From Methylomonas sp. (GTDB taxonomy: Bacteria > Pseudomonadota > Gammaproteobacteria > Methylococcales > Methylomonadaceae): a DNA stretch of 48,323 bases. Positions within the stretch are counted from its first letter, which is position 1. Each line of letters begins with the position of its first letter. Position numbers and translations under genes: made by a program. Below the pieces are notes generated by a model, which was not told where the DNA came from, did no database searches, and saw only the letters and a list, made by a program, of their open reading frames with translations. Below are positions 1-8,355 of this stretch, piece by piece. The DNA lies in assembly GCF_023228165.1 (NCBI RefSeq), contig NZ_JALOBS010000035.1, positions 1 through 48,323 of the forward strand, read 5' to 3'.

Positions 1-277
1 CGAATTTGCGGCGGCCAAGGCCGGGGTACGCGCTTTAGCGCAAGGCATGGCGCGAGAATTCGGCCCGCACGGTATTCATGTGGTGCACGCCATTATCGAT
101 GGTGTCATCGATGGCGAACGTGCCCGCAGCCAGTTTGCCAAGTTTGTGGAAGCCAAGGGCCAGGAAGGTTTAGTGCAAGCCTCCGCCATTGCCGAAACTT
201 ATTGGCAACTGCACCGGCAACATCCCAGCGCCTGGACCCATGAAATTGATCTGCGCCCCTTCAAGGAGGCTTTTTGA
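1..277 (+). CDS. SDR family oxidoreductase, C-terminal part (cut by window edge)
   Basis: The frame is open from the first bases and ends with TGA at 275-277, so only about 91 C-terminal codons are visible. The visible start reads FAAAKAGVRALAQGMAREFG, which matches the helix after the catalytic YxxxK of classical short-chain dehydrogenases, where the AKA segment carries the active-site lysine. It is followed by the GIHVVHAIIDGVID strand and loop found after it in SDR proteins. The nucleotide-binding half lies outside the window, so cofactor and substrate cannot be judged. The ATG at 47 is internal. The stop overlaps the start of the DUF1326 gene (TGATG), which suggests translational coupling. 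Confidence 0.85.
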   Translation, partial: EFAAAKAGVRALAQGMAREFGPHGIHVVHAIIDGVIDGERARSQFAKFVEAKGQEGLVQASAIAETYWQLHRQHPSAWTHEIDLRPFKEAF

Positions 278-888
278 TGACCACACCTGCTCCCGACTGG
301 CGACTTGAAGGCCGCTATTTTGAAACCTGTAACTGCGAAACGGCCTGTCCCTGTATCTGGCTGCAACCGCCCAGCGAGGGCGAATGCAAACTGCTGGTGG
401 CCTGGCATATCGAAAAAGGCCACTTAAACGACGTGCAGCTACACGACTTGAACGTCGTCCTGGCTTGCCATGCGCCTGACAACATGATCAAAGGCGGCTG
501 GAGCGCCGGCCTATATATCGATGACCGGGCCGACCAGGCTCAAACCGCGGCCATACAGCAGATTTTTACCGGTCAGGCAGGCGGACACTTAAGCGTGTTG
601 ATAGGTTTGGTCGGCGAAGTGTGGGGCATCAAGCAGGTGGCGATAAGCTACCAGGAAGACGGCGATAGCCGCCGCATGGTGATACCCGGCATAGCCGAGG
701 CGGAAATTCAAAACATACAAGGTATAACGGGCGGAGAGGCCATGATCCGCAATCCGCCTTTGTGCGTGGTCACCAGCCATCCGTCCGTGGTCGCCAAATC
801 CAAACAGTTCAATTATCAGGATTACGGCCAGGACTGGGAGTTTTCCGAACGCAACGGTTACCATTCGGCGTTTACTTACCAACCTTAA
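277..888 (+). CDS. DUF1326 domain-containing protein
   Basis: This 203-residue protein has the hallmark opening of DUF1326, WRLEGRYFETCNCETACPC (about residues 8-26), with a closely spaced cysteine set that could bind metal. The function of the family is unknown. I chose the ATG at 277 rather than the upstream TTG at 274 because AAGGAGG at 263-269 sits seven bases before it. The ATG overlaps the SDR stop. Only 3 bases separate this gene from the next one, which encodes a DUF2182 membrane protein. DUF1326 and DUF2182 genes are commonly neighbours, so the two products probably act together, perhaps in metal handling at the membrane (inference). Confidence 0.85.
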   Translation: MTTPAPDWRLEGRYFETCNCETACPCIWLQPPSEGECKLLVAWHIEKGHLNDVQLHDLNVVLACHAPDNMIKGGWSAGLYIDDRADQAQTAAIQQIFTGQAGGHLSVLIGLVGEVWGIKQVAISYQEDGDSRRMVIPGIAEAEIQNIQGITGGEAMIRNPPLCVVTSHPSVVAKSKQFNYQDYGQDWEFSERNGYHSAFTYQP

Positions 889-891
889 AAC

Positions 892-1629
892 ATGCCTATC
901 AAACTAGCGCTGCCGCTCGGCGGCGCCATTGCCGCCGCCTGGGGTTTCTTAATTTATCAAGCCTGGCAGATGACACATCTGGCCATGGCGGAAATGTGGA
1001 TGCCGCCCAGCCGCTTATCGCAATGGTTGATGGGTGATTTTGCCTGGGTGTTCTGCATGTGGGCCGTCATGATGGCCGCCATGATGTTGCCGTCGATTTT
1101 GCCCATGCTCAGTGCCTTTAGCCGCTATTGCCAACGCGACACCAGCACCAGCCCTTGGCTCGGCTTGTGGTTCAGCGGCGGCTATTTAGCGGTCTGGATA
1201 GCTTTCAGTGTGATGTTAACCGCTTTGCAATGGCTGTTTCATGGCTTGCAATGGTTGTCGCCGATGATGGAAAACCGCCAGCCTTATCTGGCCGCGGCGA
1301 TTTTATTGATGGCCGGGCTTTACCAATTTACCCCTTACAAAAATGCCTGTCTTCATCATTGCCGCACCCCACTGGGTTTTCTGTTGCATGCCTGGCGGCC
1401 CGGCGTACTTGGCGCATTCCGCATGGGTGTTCAACATGGCGCCACTTGCCTGGGCTGCTGTTGGGCACAAATGCTGATCATGTTTGCGGTGGGGGTGATG
1501 AACCTGACCGGCATGCTGCTGATTACCCTGCTGGTGTTTCTGGAAAAATGGCCGCCTATCGACAGCAAAAAACTCAGCATGCTCAGCGGCACATTGTTTT
1601 TGGTTTGGGGTGGTGTTTGGCTATTCTAA
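892..1629 (+). CDS. DUF2182 family integral membrane protein
   Basis: A 245-residue, strongly hydrophobic protein with about six predicted membrane segments. It has the DUF2182 signature MMAAMMLPSILPM near residues 60-75 and a later HGATCLGCCW motif near 180-190 (His followed by three Cys), which suggests metal binding. DUF2182 is described as a predicted metal-binding membrane protein of unknown function. It directly follows the DUF1326 gene, probably in one operon. No clear Shine-Dalgarno sequence precedes the ATG. Its stop lies against the convergent minus-strand gene at 1626. Confidence 0.85.
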   Translation: MPIKLALPLGGAIAAAWGFLIYQAWQMTHLAMAEMWMPPSRLSQWLMGDFAWVFCMWAVMMAAMMLPSILPMLSAFSRYCQRDTSTSPWLGLWFSGGYLAVWIAFSVMLTALQWLFHGLQWLSPMMENRQPYLAAAILLMAGLYQFTPYKNACLHHCRTPLGFLLHAWRPGVLGAFRMGVQHGATCLGCCWAQMLIMFAVGVMNLTGMLLITLLVFLEKWPPIDSKKLSMLSGTLFLVWGGVWLF

Positions 1630-2099
1630 TCCGCACGCGGGCTAAGCGCGGGACTATGGTTTCTTGCTAGCGCTAGCCCACTCCAAAGGTCTCTGATTCC
1701 CCAAGCAAATTCGACAATACCGAGAAATGTAAGTATCCAAGACCATAGCCCATATTCAGCACGAATAAAGATAGACGGTAAGCGTAACCATTCGGTAAGT
1801 ACTGGAATTAACAGCGCAACATAGGCCCCGCCCACCATGCTCAAAACCAAATGAGTCATCCGCTCCATAGGACGAAAAACTCTTGTTTTATCTTCAACCA
1901 CGAAATCCCAAGCGGTAACACCAATCTCAATAACAATTACGCCGAATAAGACCCAAGCCCAAATTCCATGCCACGTGAACCACGCTAATCCCAGAAATAT
2001 CAGAGCATAGAATAATACTCGTAGCCCATGAATTTTTTGTTCTCGCCGCGTTTTACTTTGTTGCAAGCCACTCTTTCCATTCATGATTCCACAACACAT
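1626..2099 (-). CDS. Hypothetical small membrane protein
   Basis: A 157-residue protein I do not recognise. It has four likely membrane segments (residues about 25-45, 48-66, 85-105 and 125-145) and a charged, cysteine-containing N-terminus. The ATG at 2097-2099 is preceded by GGAGG five bases upstream; the TTG twelve bases earlier overlaps that ribosome binding site and is not used. Its 3' end overlaps the DUF2182 gene by 4 bases on the opposite strand. There is no evidence for function. Confidence 0.6.
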   Translation of the reverse strand: MCCGIMNGKSGLQQSKTRREQKIHGLRVLFYALIFLGLAWFTWHGIWAWVLFGVIVIEIGVTAWDFVVEDKTRVFRPMERMTHLVLSMVGGAYVALLIPVLTEWLRLPSIFIRAEYGLWSWILTFLGIVEFAWGIRDLWSGLALARNHSPALSPRAD

Positions 2100-2191
2100 C
2101 GATTCCTCCAAGCAAACCTTGAAATATCAATATGTAAATAACTATGTCCATTGGTTATCCTTAGTTATTTGCAACATTTCAAATGAATTTG

Positions 2192-2572
2192 TTAAACCTC
2201 ATTGCTGCCCGGGGTTCTGTGAGGAAACGATATTTCCAACACCACGCAACCCACATCCGTGTTAAAAGGCCCATGCAATTCGCCTGGAGGCCGGCTGGCG
2301 TAATGGCCCGTTTCCAGCCAAACATCAAAAGCGTGGTCGTAAAGCCGGCCGCTGACAATGAATACTTCTTCGGGATACGGATGAGATTTGGCGTCGAATG
2401 CCGAGGTATCGGCAAGCGGCAAAAAGCGGGTCAATCTGGTGTATTCGCCAGTGCGATCATCGATACTCAGCGTCAGTTCCTCAACCATGCCTTCCAATCC
2501 TTGCACGGGCGACCAACGTTGGCCGTTTTCCGGATGTAAAGGGTTCCAGTATATTGCTGTTGATTTTGCCAT
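2192..2572 (-). CDS. ChrR-like cupin domain protein
   Basis: A 126-residue single-domain cupin resembling the C-terminal cupin of the anti-sigma factor ChrR. The motif SHPYPEEVFIVSGRLYD (about 63-80) supplies the His/Glu part of cupin motif 1, and PPGELHGPFNTDVGC (about 95-110) supplies the second His motif. Members of this group bind a metal and are found as anti-sigma modules or free-standing sensors or enzymes. No ECF sigma factor gene is adjacent, so the role is open. The ATG at 2570-2572 is preferred over a TTG nine bases upstream. Confidence 0.75.
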   Translation of the reverse strand: MAKSTAIYWNPLHPENGQRWSPVQGLEGMVEELTLSIDDRTGEYTRLTRFLPLADTSAFDAKSHPYPEEVFIVSGRLYDHAFDVWLETGHYASRPPGELHGPFNTDVGCVVLEISFPHRTPGSNEV

Positions 2573-2874
2573 GAGCCACAATTGAAAAATTCAGAAAAAA
2601 GCCATTATTACCCCGGCCATTAAATGCCGTTCGCCCCGAGTCTATCGAAGGGCCCACTCCATCCGGATTCGGCAAGCACCAGCCGAACGGAACACCTGCC
2701 ATAACGAGGGCTGACTTAACAACCTGACGTCTCAGCCGACCAATTGCAACAACTGGAACAAGTAAGCCATATCTCGCGGCCAACTCGCTAGCCGGCACCA
2801 CAATTTATTCATCATTCCAGCTCGGGCTGGAATCAAGCCTACGAAAGCAGCCTCGCGTTATCCATCCACGGGGG
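2573..2874. other. Intergenic stretch with dispersed-repeat-like sequence
   Basis: No convincing gene. On the minus strand, 2626-2657 reads as a variant of the widespread proteobacterial repeat with the core CCCTTCGA...GGGCGAAC, which is often able to form a hairpin. A short perfect inverted repeat, ATTCCAGC/GCTGGAAT, lies at about 2812-2831. The minus-strand open frame here is built of repeat-like sequence. Confidence 0.4.
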
Positions 2875-3626
2875 TTAACAATTCGGCGTCCGGGCCGGCA
2901 CGGCATAAATAATACAGAGCGCTGCCGCGGCCGCAATAACATGCTTCATCGCATGCCCGCTCATGGCCCCCAATGCTGAAAAAATCTGGCTGTCGAAATG
3001 TTCGAGAAGCTTAGCCGCAACGTACAGCCCAAAAGCCGTAAGCAATAGCCGATTACTCAAATAACGCTCGGGAAACATAAACAGGATGAAGGGCATCAGC
3101 AGAACAGGCAGAAACTGCACCAGCAAATAAGGCCGCAGGTCGCCGCGGCCCAACGATTCCGTCCATGCCCAATAAAAAGCGGCGACAACGCCCCCGTAAC
3201 CAACCACCACAACGCATAGCGTTTTTGGTTTGGCATGACCCGCTCGCCCAGCAGCAACGAAAATATCGCCATGAAAGCAACCGTCATCGGCAACCTGTCC
3301 CACAATAGCGTATCGTTTGTCGGATTGGCATGGTAATAGGCGGAGCCAATCCCAACCAGCAAAACACCCAGACACATGAGCCTATAACCCTCGGCACTTT
3401 CCCGTTGTGTAAGTCGCGCATAGCGAGACAAACCGAGACAGCCAGCCACCAAAAACGGCAGATTCGAAACCACGTTCCAGAAATTGCTAAACCCGCATAG
3501 CGGCCTTGCATCGGCAAAATGGTGATAGTTAGGATCCTGCGTAATCGGCTCGATAAATAACAACGACACCACGGCTACCAACGAAATCGAACCGAGTATG
3601 CCGATGCGTTTTTCCTGAGATAACAT
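2875..3626 (-). pseudogene. Ceramidase-like membrane protein, single-base frameshift
   Basis: Two overlapping minus-strand frames form one protein of the alkaline ceramidase/CREST membrane hydrolase type. The first frame (from 3626) has an N-terminal membrane segment, CGFSNFWNVVSNLPF, then GIGSAYYHANPTNDTLLWDRLP, with the Ser/His/Asp motifs expected for metal-dependent membrane hydrolases. It runs into WWLVTGALSPL and loses similarity. The second frame resumes at GGVVAAFYWAWTESLG and continues through more membrane segments and a SGHAMKHVIAA motif, supplying the late His ligands. Adding one base in the C run at 3191-3195 joins the frames exactly (VTGGVVAAFYWAW). This is either a recent inactivating mutation or a homopolymer sequencing error. 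Confidence 0.75.
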
Positions 3627-3720
3627 TCTGCCTCCAATCGCGCCGATCGATCGCTTAAATCGGTTTCATGCCATTCGGGGATGGAAATCGAATAGCGTCA
3701 TTTGCACTGTTAGGGCCCAC

Positions 3721-4610
3721 TTAAAATCCTTCTGTATGCGAAATGCCGCCTTCCTGCCAAAATCTAGGACCCACAACCTGATATCCGGTTGGAATCATAT
3801 CGTAGTCGCCTAATATTCTAGGCAATAATTCAGGTAAAACCGACCATACCAGCACCACCAGAACTACACCCGCAAACAGCCGATGTATCAAATCGCTTAA
3901 GGGCCTTCTTGGCGACGGAACAACATTTTGCTGGTAAAAACCCAGCATCAACCCCAATACCACCGCCATCATCACCTGACTAAGCGGCATCACGATCACG
4001 CCGTCCACCAAGGAATAAAACCCCGAAGCTACCACGGTAAAAAACAGTACCACCGCTAACACTTGTTCCGACTCGGGCGCAGCCTTTAAGGTATTTGCAT
4101 TAAAGCGTTTCAGCCACTGAAATAGGCCGTACCCCAGAAAGAATAAAATCAAACCGGTGGCCGGCAAGCCCCATTCGCAGGCCAATTGCACAAGGCTGTT
4201 ATGCGGGTGCGCCGCCATGTTGTTGGGATACCAAGCATAGTGCATCGGCCCCACGCCCAGCAACGGATGCGATTCGATCATATGCCAGGCATGTGTCCAT
4301 AGGTAAATTCGATCATGGGTTTGCGCCCTTAGAACTGTTTCGGTAACACTACCACCACCGGCATTCAGTTTCGGCAACCAAATAAACAGCAGTTGATAAG
4401 CCAAAAAACCGCAGCCAAAACACTTGAGCTGCAGTAACAAGAAAGGCCTTGCCAGCCGCCGATACCCCGCCAAGTGATGACCATACTCAGCAGCCAAGCC
4501 AGCAACACCCACCATGCGAATAAAAGGCCCAACGCCCAAGGCTTGTAATTGTTTTTAACGGAATCGGACTCCAATAACGGCAAACAAACCAAAGCAATAG
4601 TGGAGTCCAT
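3721..4610 (-). pseudogene. O-antigen ligase / pilin O-glycosylation ligase (PglL/TfpO-type) remnant
   Basis: The conserved ligase core is present in the frame ending at 3721: THDRIYLWTHAWHMIESHPL, then LLGVGPMHYAWYPNNMAAHPHNSLVQLACEWGLPATG, matching the large periplasmic loop of Wzy/WaaL/PglL proteins with its essential His. Several membrane helices follow. The upstream part continues in another frame (LPLLESDSVKNNYKPWALGLLFAWWVLLAWL, to about 4610), so a frameshift lies around 4440-4465. A TAA sits just upstream of the ATG at 4608-4610. Only about 295 codons are recognisable against more than 500 in the family, so the N-terminal half is missing. Its place directly downstream of pilA fits a former pilin glycosyltransferase (inference). 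Confidence 0.7.
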
Positions 4611-5098
4611 CAGTTGTTATGGTGGGCTTAATAACATTCAGCTTCCCCATTTAAGCGACTAACGATGGCCGGTGCGGTCTCGATCACCATGACTAATCCC
4701 AGGTCTTCCAACGCGAGCCACAGAAAACGCATGATATGCAGATAGAAATTGGCCATGTTTTCCATCGCGTCGTCACTCAAGCCACCATTCTAGATACCAA
4801 CCAGTAACATCGTTAAACAGCAAGCCGGGATACACAGGGCATCCTGTCACATCGGATGCGGGCGCTTTTGTTGTCGAATGGCCTGTTCGGTGAGGGACCA
4901 ATCAACTGATCGATCTGATTCAGAAAATGTCCTATAAGCGTACGGCGATTGACATAAAAACCTGAAAATCTCATCGACACCACCATGACAAATTCCATTC
5001 GACTTATTGAAATATTTTAATTTTACTAAAAAACGATCAAAATCATCAGACTTTACCGCGCAGACGCCTTCATATGTAAGGACTTTTAAAAAAACAAA
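4611..5098. other. Degraded intergenic sequence between pilA and the ligase remnant
   Basis: No intact gene. On the minus strand, 4813-4998 contains LIGHFLNQIDQLIG...FDNKSA, which loosely resembles the LLNQIDQ...AYD stretch of IS5-family transposases. A further minus-strand open frame at 4628-4765 (46 codons including the stop) is unrecognised. The most likely reading is decay after an insertion event that also removed the 5' half of the ligase gene, but this rests on weak similarity. Confidence 0.3.
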
Positions 5099-5131
5099 AA
5101 AACCGCCCTAGGTTTCCCAGAAGGCGGTTTT
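5099..5131 (-). terminator. Rho-independent terminator after pilA
   Basis: Stem AAAACCGCC / GGCGGTTTT with a 15-base loop. Read on the minus strand it is followed by a T-rich tail. It lies about 50 bases past the pilA stop and is nearly symmetrical, so it may act in both directions. Confidence 0.8.
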
Positions 5132-5182
5132 TTATGTTTGTTCGAGACTCGTAAATCTATATCACGTATTTCAACTTACGAA

Positions 5183-5674
5183 TTATACTTTAGGTTGAAA
5201 TTTTGCCGGAAGGGTTGAAGCAGCGTTCACCGCCCAAGTAGCACTACCAGCATTAAACGTACCATCTATTAGAAGCGTGGTTCCCGCCAAAGGCGCTGGA
5301 ACATTGGCGCCGGCAGCAGCAAAAGTAATCGTAATCCGAGCAGTTTGCGGATTTGCACCAGCAGCACTTGTTCCTGCCACGGTAACACTTGCGACCACGT
5401 TACCAGTTATCGTAGTATCTAATGCTACTCCAAGTGCATCTGCACCTGCTTGGTTTGCATTAGTTGCGGCGCTGATATCTCCCGTTGCTGCAGCCTCTGT
5501 AATAGCAGTTTTTACTGCTGACGATAAACCTACACCTTCAGAAACCTTAGCCCTAATAGTATAATCCTGATAAGCCGGAATCGCCACCGCCGCCAAGATA
5601 CCGATGATCGCCACAACGATCATTAATTCGATCAAGGTAAAACCTTGTTGTGATTTTTGAATTTGCATATTCAT
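5183..5674 (-). CDS. pilA: Type IV major pilin
   Basis: A 163-residue type IVa prepilin. The leader MNMQIQKSQQG ends at the prepilin peptidase site G|FTLIELMIVVAIIGILAAVAIPAYQDY, with Glu at mature position 5 and the long hydrophobic N-terminal helix; the variable Ala/Thr/Gly-rich globular part follows. The ATG at 5674 has AGAGGA eight bases upstream, and the sigma-54 promoter at 5725-5741 lies between it and the farther ATG, which settles the start. The protein has no cysteine at all, so the usual C-terminal disulfide-bonded D-region is missing; the C-terminus keeps the STLPAKFQP remnant of the normal ending. The remnant of a ligase gene lies downstream. Role: pilus fibre for attachment, twitching or DNA uptake. 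Confidence 0.93.
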   Translation of the reverse strand: MNMQIQKSQQGFTLIELMIVVAIIGILAAVAIPAYQDYTIRAKVSEGVGLSSAVKTAITEAAATGDISAATNANQAGADALGVALDTTITGNVVASVTVAGTSAAGANPQTARITITFAAAGANVPAPLAGTTLLIDGTFNAGSATWAVNAASTLPAKFQPKV

Positions 5675-5724
5675 AGTGAGTTTCCTCTGGTTGGTTGATG
5701 TATTGGTTAAAGACGAATCTACTA

Positions 5725-5741
5725 ATGCAGCTGCCGTGCCA
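5725..5741 (-). promoter_or_regulatory. Sigma-54 (-24/-12) promoter of pilA
   Basis: On the minus strand the sequence reads TGGCACGGCAGCTGCAT, matching the RpoN consensus TGGCACG-N4-TTGCA with one mismatch and the exact 12-base GG-to-GC spacing. Transcription would start near 5715, about 40 bases before the pilin start codon. An A/T-rich tract upstream (5742-5800) could bind IHF or an activator. RpoN plus PilR control is known for pilA in Pseudomonas and relatives. Confidence 0.85.
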
Positions 5742-5891
5742 ATCAAAACAAACCAAACAAAAAAAATAATATCTACAATAATTTCAATACCTTATAAATA
5801 CAAAAACGACCAATGCACGTATTGTGAGCGTTTATCGAACTTTTAAGCTCTGCAAATTCACCCCTATAAACAACACTGTTTTGACCGCTAC

Positions 5892-5906
5892 TGACAAAAT
5901 TTGTCA
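5892..5906. promoter_or_regulatory. Possible operator palindrome (TGACAAAATTTGTCA)
   Basis: A 15-base perfect inverted repeat (TGACAAA/TTTGTCA around one central base) in the region between pilA and the yffB-like gene, about 100 bases before the latter's start. It has the look of a dimeric repressor site, but I cannot assign a regulator. Confidence 0.3.
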
Positions 5907-6003
5907 CCCGATAAATCTATCAATACCCTTTGCCACCATCCGCAACCATCAAGACGCGGTTATAATCATCAGCCATCAAATCATTAACCTTGTTTTGTCT
6001 ATC

Positions 6004-6357
6004 ATGCACCTGCCCCCCATCATCGTTTACGGCATCAAAAACTGCGACAGCGTCAAAAAAACTAAAACTTGGCTGGATAGCCGGAGTTTGCATTATCAAT
6101 TCCATGACTATCGTATCGACGGCCTGGACCCGGCCTTGTTGCAACAGTTTGCCGACAAGCTCGGTATCGAAGCGATTCTGAATCAACGCAGCACCAGTTG
6201 GCGACAACTGGACGACTCGCATAAACGCGATTTAACCCCGGAAAAAGCCCTGCAACTCATGTTAGCTAACCCCACGCTGATCAAGCGCCCGATCATTGCC
6301 GTCGACGGCCAACTATTCGTCGGCTTTAACTCTGAACAATTGTCCGCGGCCCTATGA
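6004..6357 (+). CDS. ArsC/Spx/YffB family thioredoxin-fold protein
   Basis: A 117-residue protein beginning MHLPPIIVYGIKNCDSVKKTKTWLD, the ArsC-family thioredoxin fold with a single N-terminal Cys in the GIKNCDSVKK turn. RSTSWRQL and the RPIIAVDGQLFVGFN ending (cis-Pro segment) follow. This is the YffB-like subgroup rather than a true arsenate reductase. The long upstream extension of the open frame (to 5824) has no family similarity, so I place the start at the ATG at 6004. The stop overlaps the dapE start (ATGA), and yffB-dapE pairing is also seen in E. coli. Precise biochemical function is not established. Confidence 0.85.
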   Translation: MHLPPIIVYGIKNCDSVKKTKTWLDSRSLHYQFHDYRIDGLDPALLQQFADKLGIEAILNQRSTSWRQLDDSHKRDLTPEKALQLMLANPTLIKRPIIAVDGQLFVGFNSEQLSAAL

Positions 6358-7481
6358 GCGAAACTCTTAACTTACTAAAAACCCTGATTCAGCGCGAGTC
6401 GGTCACCCCCAACGATGCCGGCTGCCAGGATATATTGGCTCAACGATTATCCTCATTGGGTTTCACGGATGAGCGCATGGATTTTGCCGACACCCAAAAC
6501 CTTTGGCTACGGAGCGGGAAAAATCCGCCCTTGTTCGTATTCCTAGGCCATACCGACGTGGTGCCAACCGGGCCTTTGAGTGCATGGAATTCGCCGCCGT
6601 TCGAACCCACGATTCGCGATGGTAAACTTTATGGACGCGGCGCGGCCGACATGAAAGGCGGCATTGCGGCGTTTATCACCGCAGTTGAGCGTTTTATCGC
6701 TGACCATCCGCAACATAATGGCTCCATAGCTATTATGATGACCAGCGACGAGGAAGGCATTGCTACAAATGGTGTAGTTAAAGTCGTGGAGGTGTTGGAG
6801 CAACGCCGGGAAAAAATCGACTGGTGTTTGGTGGGCGAGCCGTCCAGCAGCCAACGCACGGGCGATGTAATCCGGGTGGGCCGGCGCGGTTCCCTGAACG
6901 GTAAACTGACCGTACACGGCATACAAGGCCATGTCGCTTATCCGGAACTGGCGGAGAATCCTATTCACAGCTTTGCTCCGGCTTTAATGGCATTAACCGC
7001 GGAAGTCTGGGACAACGGCAACGACTTCTTCCCGCCCACCCGCCTGCAGGTATCCAATATCAATAGCGGTACCGGCGCGGAAAACATCATCCCCGGCCAA
7101 TTGGACGCACAATTTAATCTGCGTTTCTGTACCGAACTGGATGAAGCCACCATCAAAGCCCGCACCCAGGCCATTTTGGATAAATTCGGTTTTAAATACG
7201 ATCTGCAATGGCGCTTGTCGGGCAACCCGTTTTTGACCTCGCAAGGCGAATTGATAGCAGCCACCCACGCCGCGATTAAATCCGTATGCGGCTACGAAAC
7301 GCTGGACGACACCGGCGGCGGCACCTCGGACGGCCGCTTCATTGCCCCCACCGGCGCGCAGGTGATAGAAATGGGTCCGGTCAATGCCAGCATCCATAAA
7401 GTCAACGAGCATATCGATTTGGACGACTTGGAAACCTTGAGCCGGATTTACGAGCAAATTTTAGCGAATTTGTTGGCTTGA
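6354..7481 (+). CDS. dapE: Succinyl-diaminopimelate desuccinylase
   Basis: A 375-residue M20-family metallohydrolase that hydrolyses N-succinyl-L,L-diaminopimelate in the lysine and meso-DAP pathway, supplying peptidoglycan and lysine. Visible motifs are FLGHTDVVPTG (zinc His and Asp), YGRGAADMKGG (bridging Asp), TSDEEG (catalytic Glu and zinc Glu), GEPSS and a late zinc His in NASIHKVNEHI. Length matches the family (about 375). It is translationally coupled to the yffB-like gene by a 4-base overlap. All active-site residues appear intact. Confidence 0.96.
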   Translation: MSETLNLLKTLIQRESVTPNDAGCQDILAQRLSSLGFTDERMDFADTQNLWLRSGKNPPLFVFLGHTDVVPTGPLSAWNSPPFEPTIRDGKLYGRGAADMKGGIAAFITAVERFIADHPQHNGSIAIMMTSDEEGIATNGVVKVVEVLEQRREKIDWCLVGEPSSSQRTGDVIRVGRRGSLNGKLTVHGIQGHVAYPELAENPIHSFAPALMALTAEVWDNGNDFFPPTRLQVSNINSGTGAENIIPGQLDAQFNLRFCTELDEATIKARTQAILDKFGFKYDLQWRLSGNPFLTSQGELIAATHAAIKSVCGYETLDDTGGGTSDGRFIAPTGAQVIEMGPVNASIHKVNEHIDLDDLETLSRIYEQILANLLA

Positions 7482-7508
7482 TATTTTGCGAAATGCATAC
7501 ACCAAGTA

Positions 7509-7581
7509 GGCCGGAATAAGCGGTAGCGTTTCCGGCAAATGTGCCGCACCCGGAAACGCCTATCGGCTTATTCCGGCCTAC
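7509..7581. repeat. REP-type palindromic element pair
   Basis: A long imperfect inverted repeat: the left arm starts GTAGGCCGGAATAAGC and runs to TTTCCGG, the right arm is its complement (from about 7551), with a spacer of some 15 bases. Each arm begins GTAGG and has the ATAAGC...AGCGT core of REP units, like the elements at 34884-34968. It lies between the convergent dapE and radC and may also end transcription from both sides. Confidence 0.75.
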
Positions 7582-7595
7582 CCAATGCCACCCAG

Positions 7596-8270
7596 TTAAA
7601 TCAAACCGTGCTCGGCAAACGAATAAGGCTGGCCGTCGCCGACGATAAAGTGGTCCAACACTCGAATATCGAATAAAGCCAAGGCTTGTTTGAGTTTATC
7701 GGTAATTTGCCGGTCGGCCTGACTGGGTTCGTTAATACCGGAAGGATGATTATGGGCAAAGATTACCGCGGCGGCATGGTGGAACAAAGCCCGCTTCGCC
7801 ACTTCCCGGGGGTAAACGCTGGCCCCGTCGATAGTGCCGCGAAACAACTCTTCCCACTGAATCACCCGATGCTGGTTATCCAAAAACAAACAGGCAAACA
7901 CCTCGTAACTATAGCCACGCAGCTGCGCACTTAAATAAGCGCGGGTAATATCCGGACTGGTCAAGGCATTCCCGCGTTGTAAGCTTTCGGCGAAATGGCG
8001 CCTAGCCATTTCCATCACAGCCTGCAACTGCGCATATTTAGCATCGCCTAAACCATGGCTTTGACAAAAACGCTCATGTTCAGCGGCCAATAAGGCTTGC
8101 AGCGAGCCGTATTCGCTTAATAACTCGCGGGCCATATCCACTGCGGATTTACCCTGCGTGCCTACCCGTAGAAAAATGGCCAATAGCTCGGCATCGGTTA
8201 ACGCTGAAGCACCGCGTTGCAGTAATTTTTCCCGTGGACGTTCATCGGCCGGCCAATCCTTGATGCTCAT
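7596..8270 (-). CDS. radC: RadC family JAB1/MPN-domain protein
   Basis: A 224-residue protein with the usual two parts: an N-terminal helix-hairpin-helix-like region (PADERPREKLLQRGASALTD, SDAELLA type) and a C-terminal JAB/MPN domain. The metalloprotease-like motif VIFAHNHPSG....S..D is present (HNHPSG at about 172-177). The start is supported by AGGAG seven bases upstream. It is divergent from coaBC, as in many gammaproteobacteria. Despite its name, a direct role of RadC in DNA repair is disputed. Confidence 0.95.
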   Translation of the reverse strand: MSIKDWPADERPREKLLQRGASALTDAELLAIFLRVGTQGKSAVDMARELLSEYGSLQALLAAEHERFCQSHGLGDAKYAQLQAVMEMARRHFAESLQRGNALTSPDITRAYLSAQLRGYSYEVFACLFLDNQHRVIQWEELFRGTIDGASVYPREVAKRALFHHAAAVIFAHNHPSGINEPSQADRQITDKLKQALALFDIRVLDHFIVGDGQPYSFAEHGLI

Positions 8271-8355
8271 ACGGCATCTCCTGGTGTTAAAAGCATTTTA
8301 AGCATAGAAGAATCGGGCTAAGTTTGCCATAATTCCCCTTATTCACGATTAAGAG

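Noticed and set aside
5277..5564. 95-residue open frame antisense to pilA
   Set aside because: Shadow of the Ala/Thr/Gly-rich pilin codons; no start signals.
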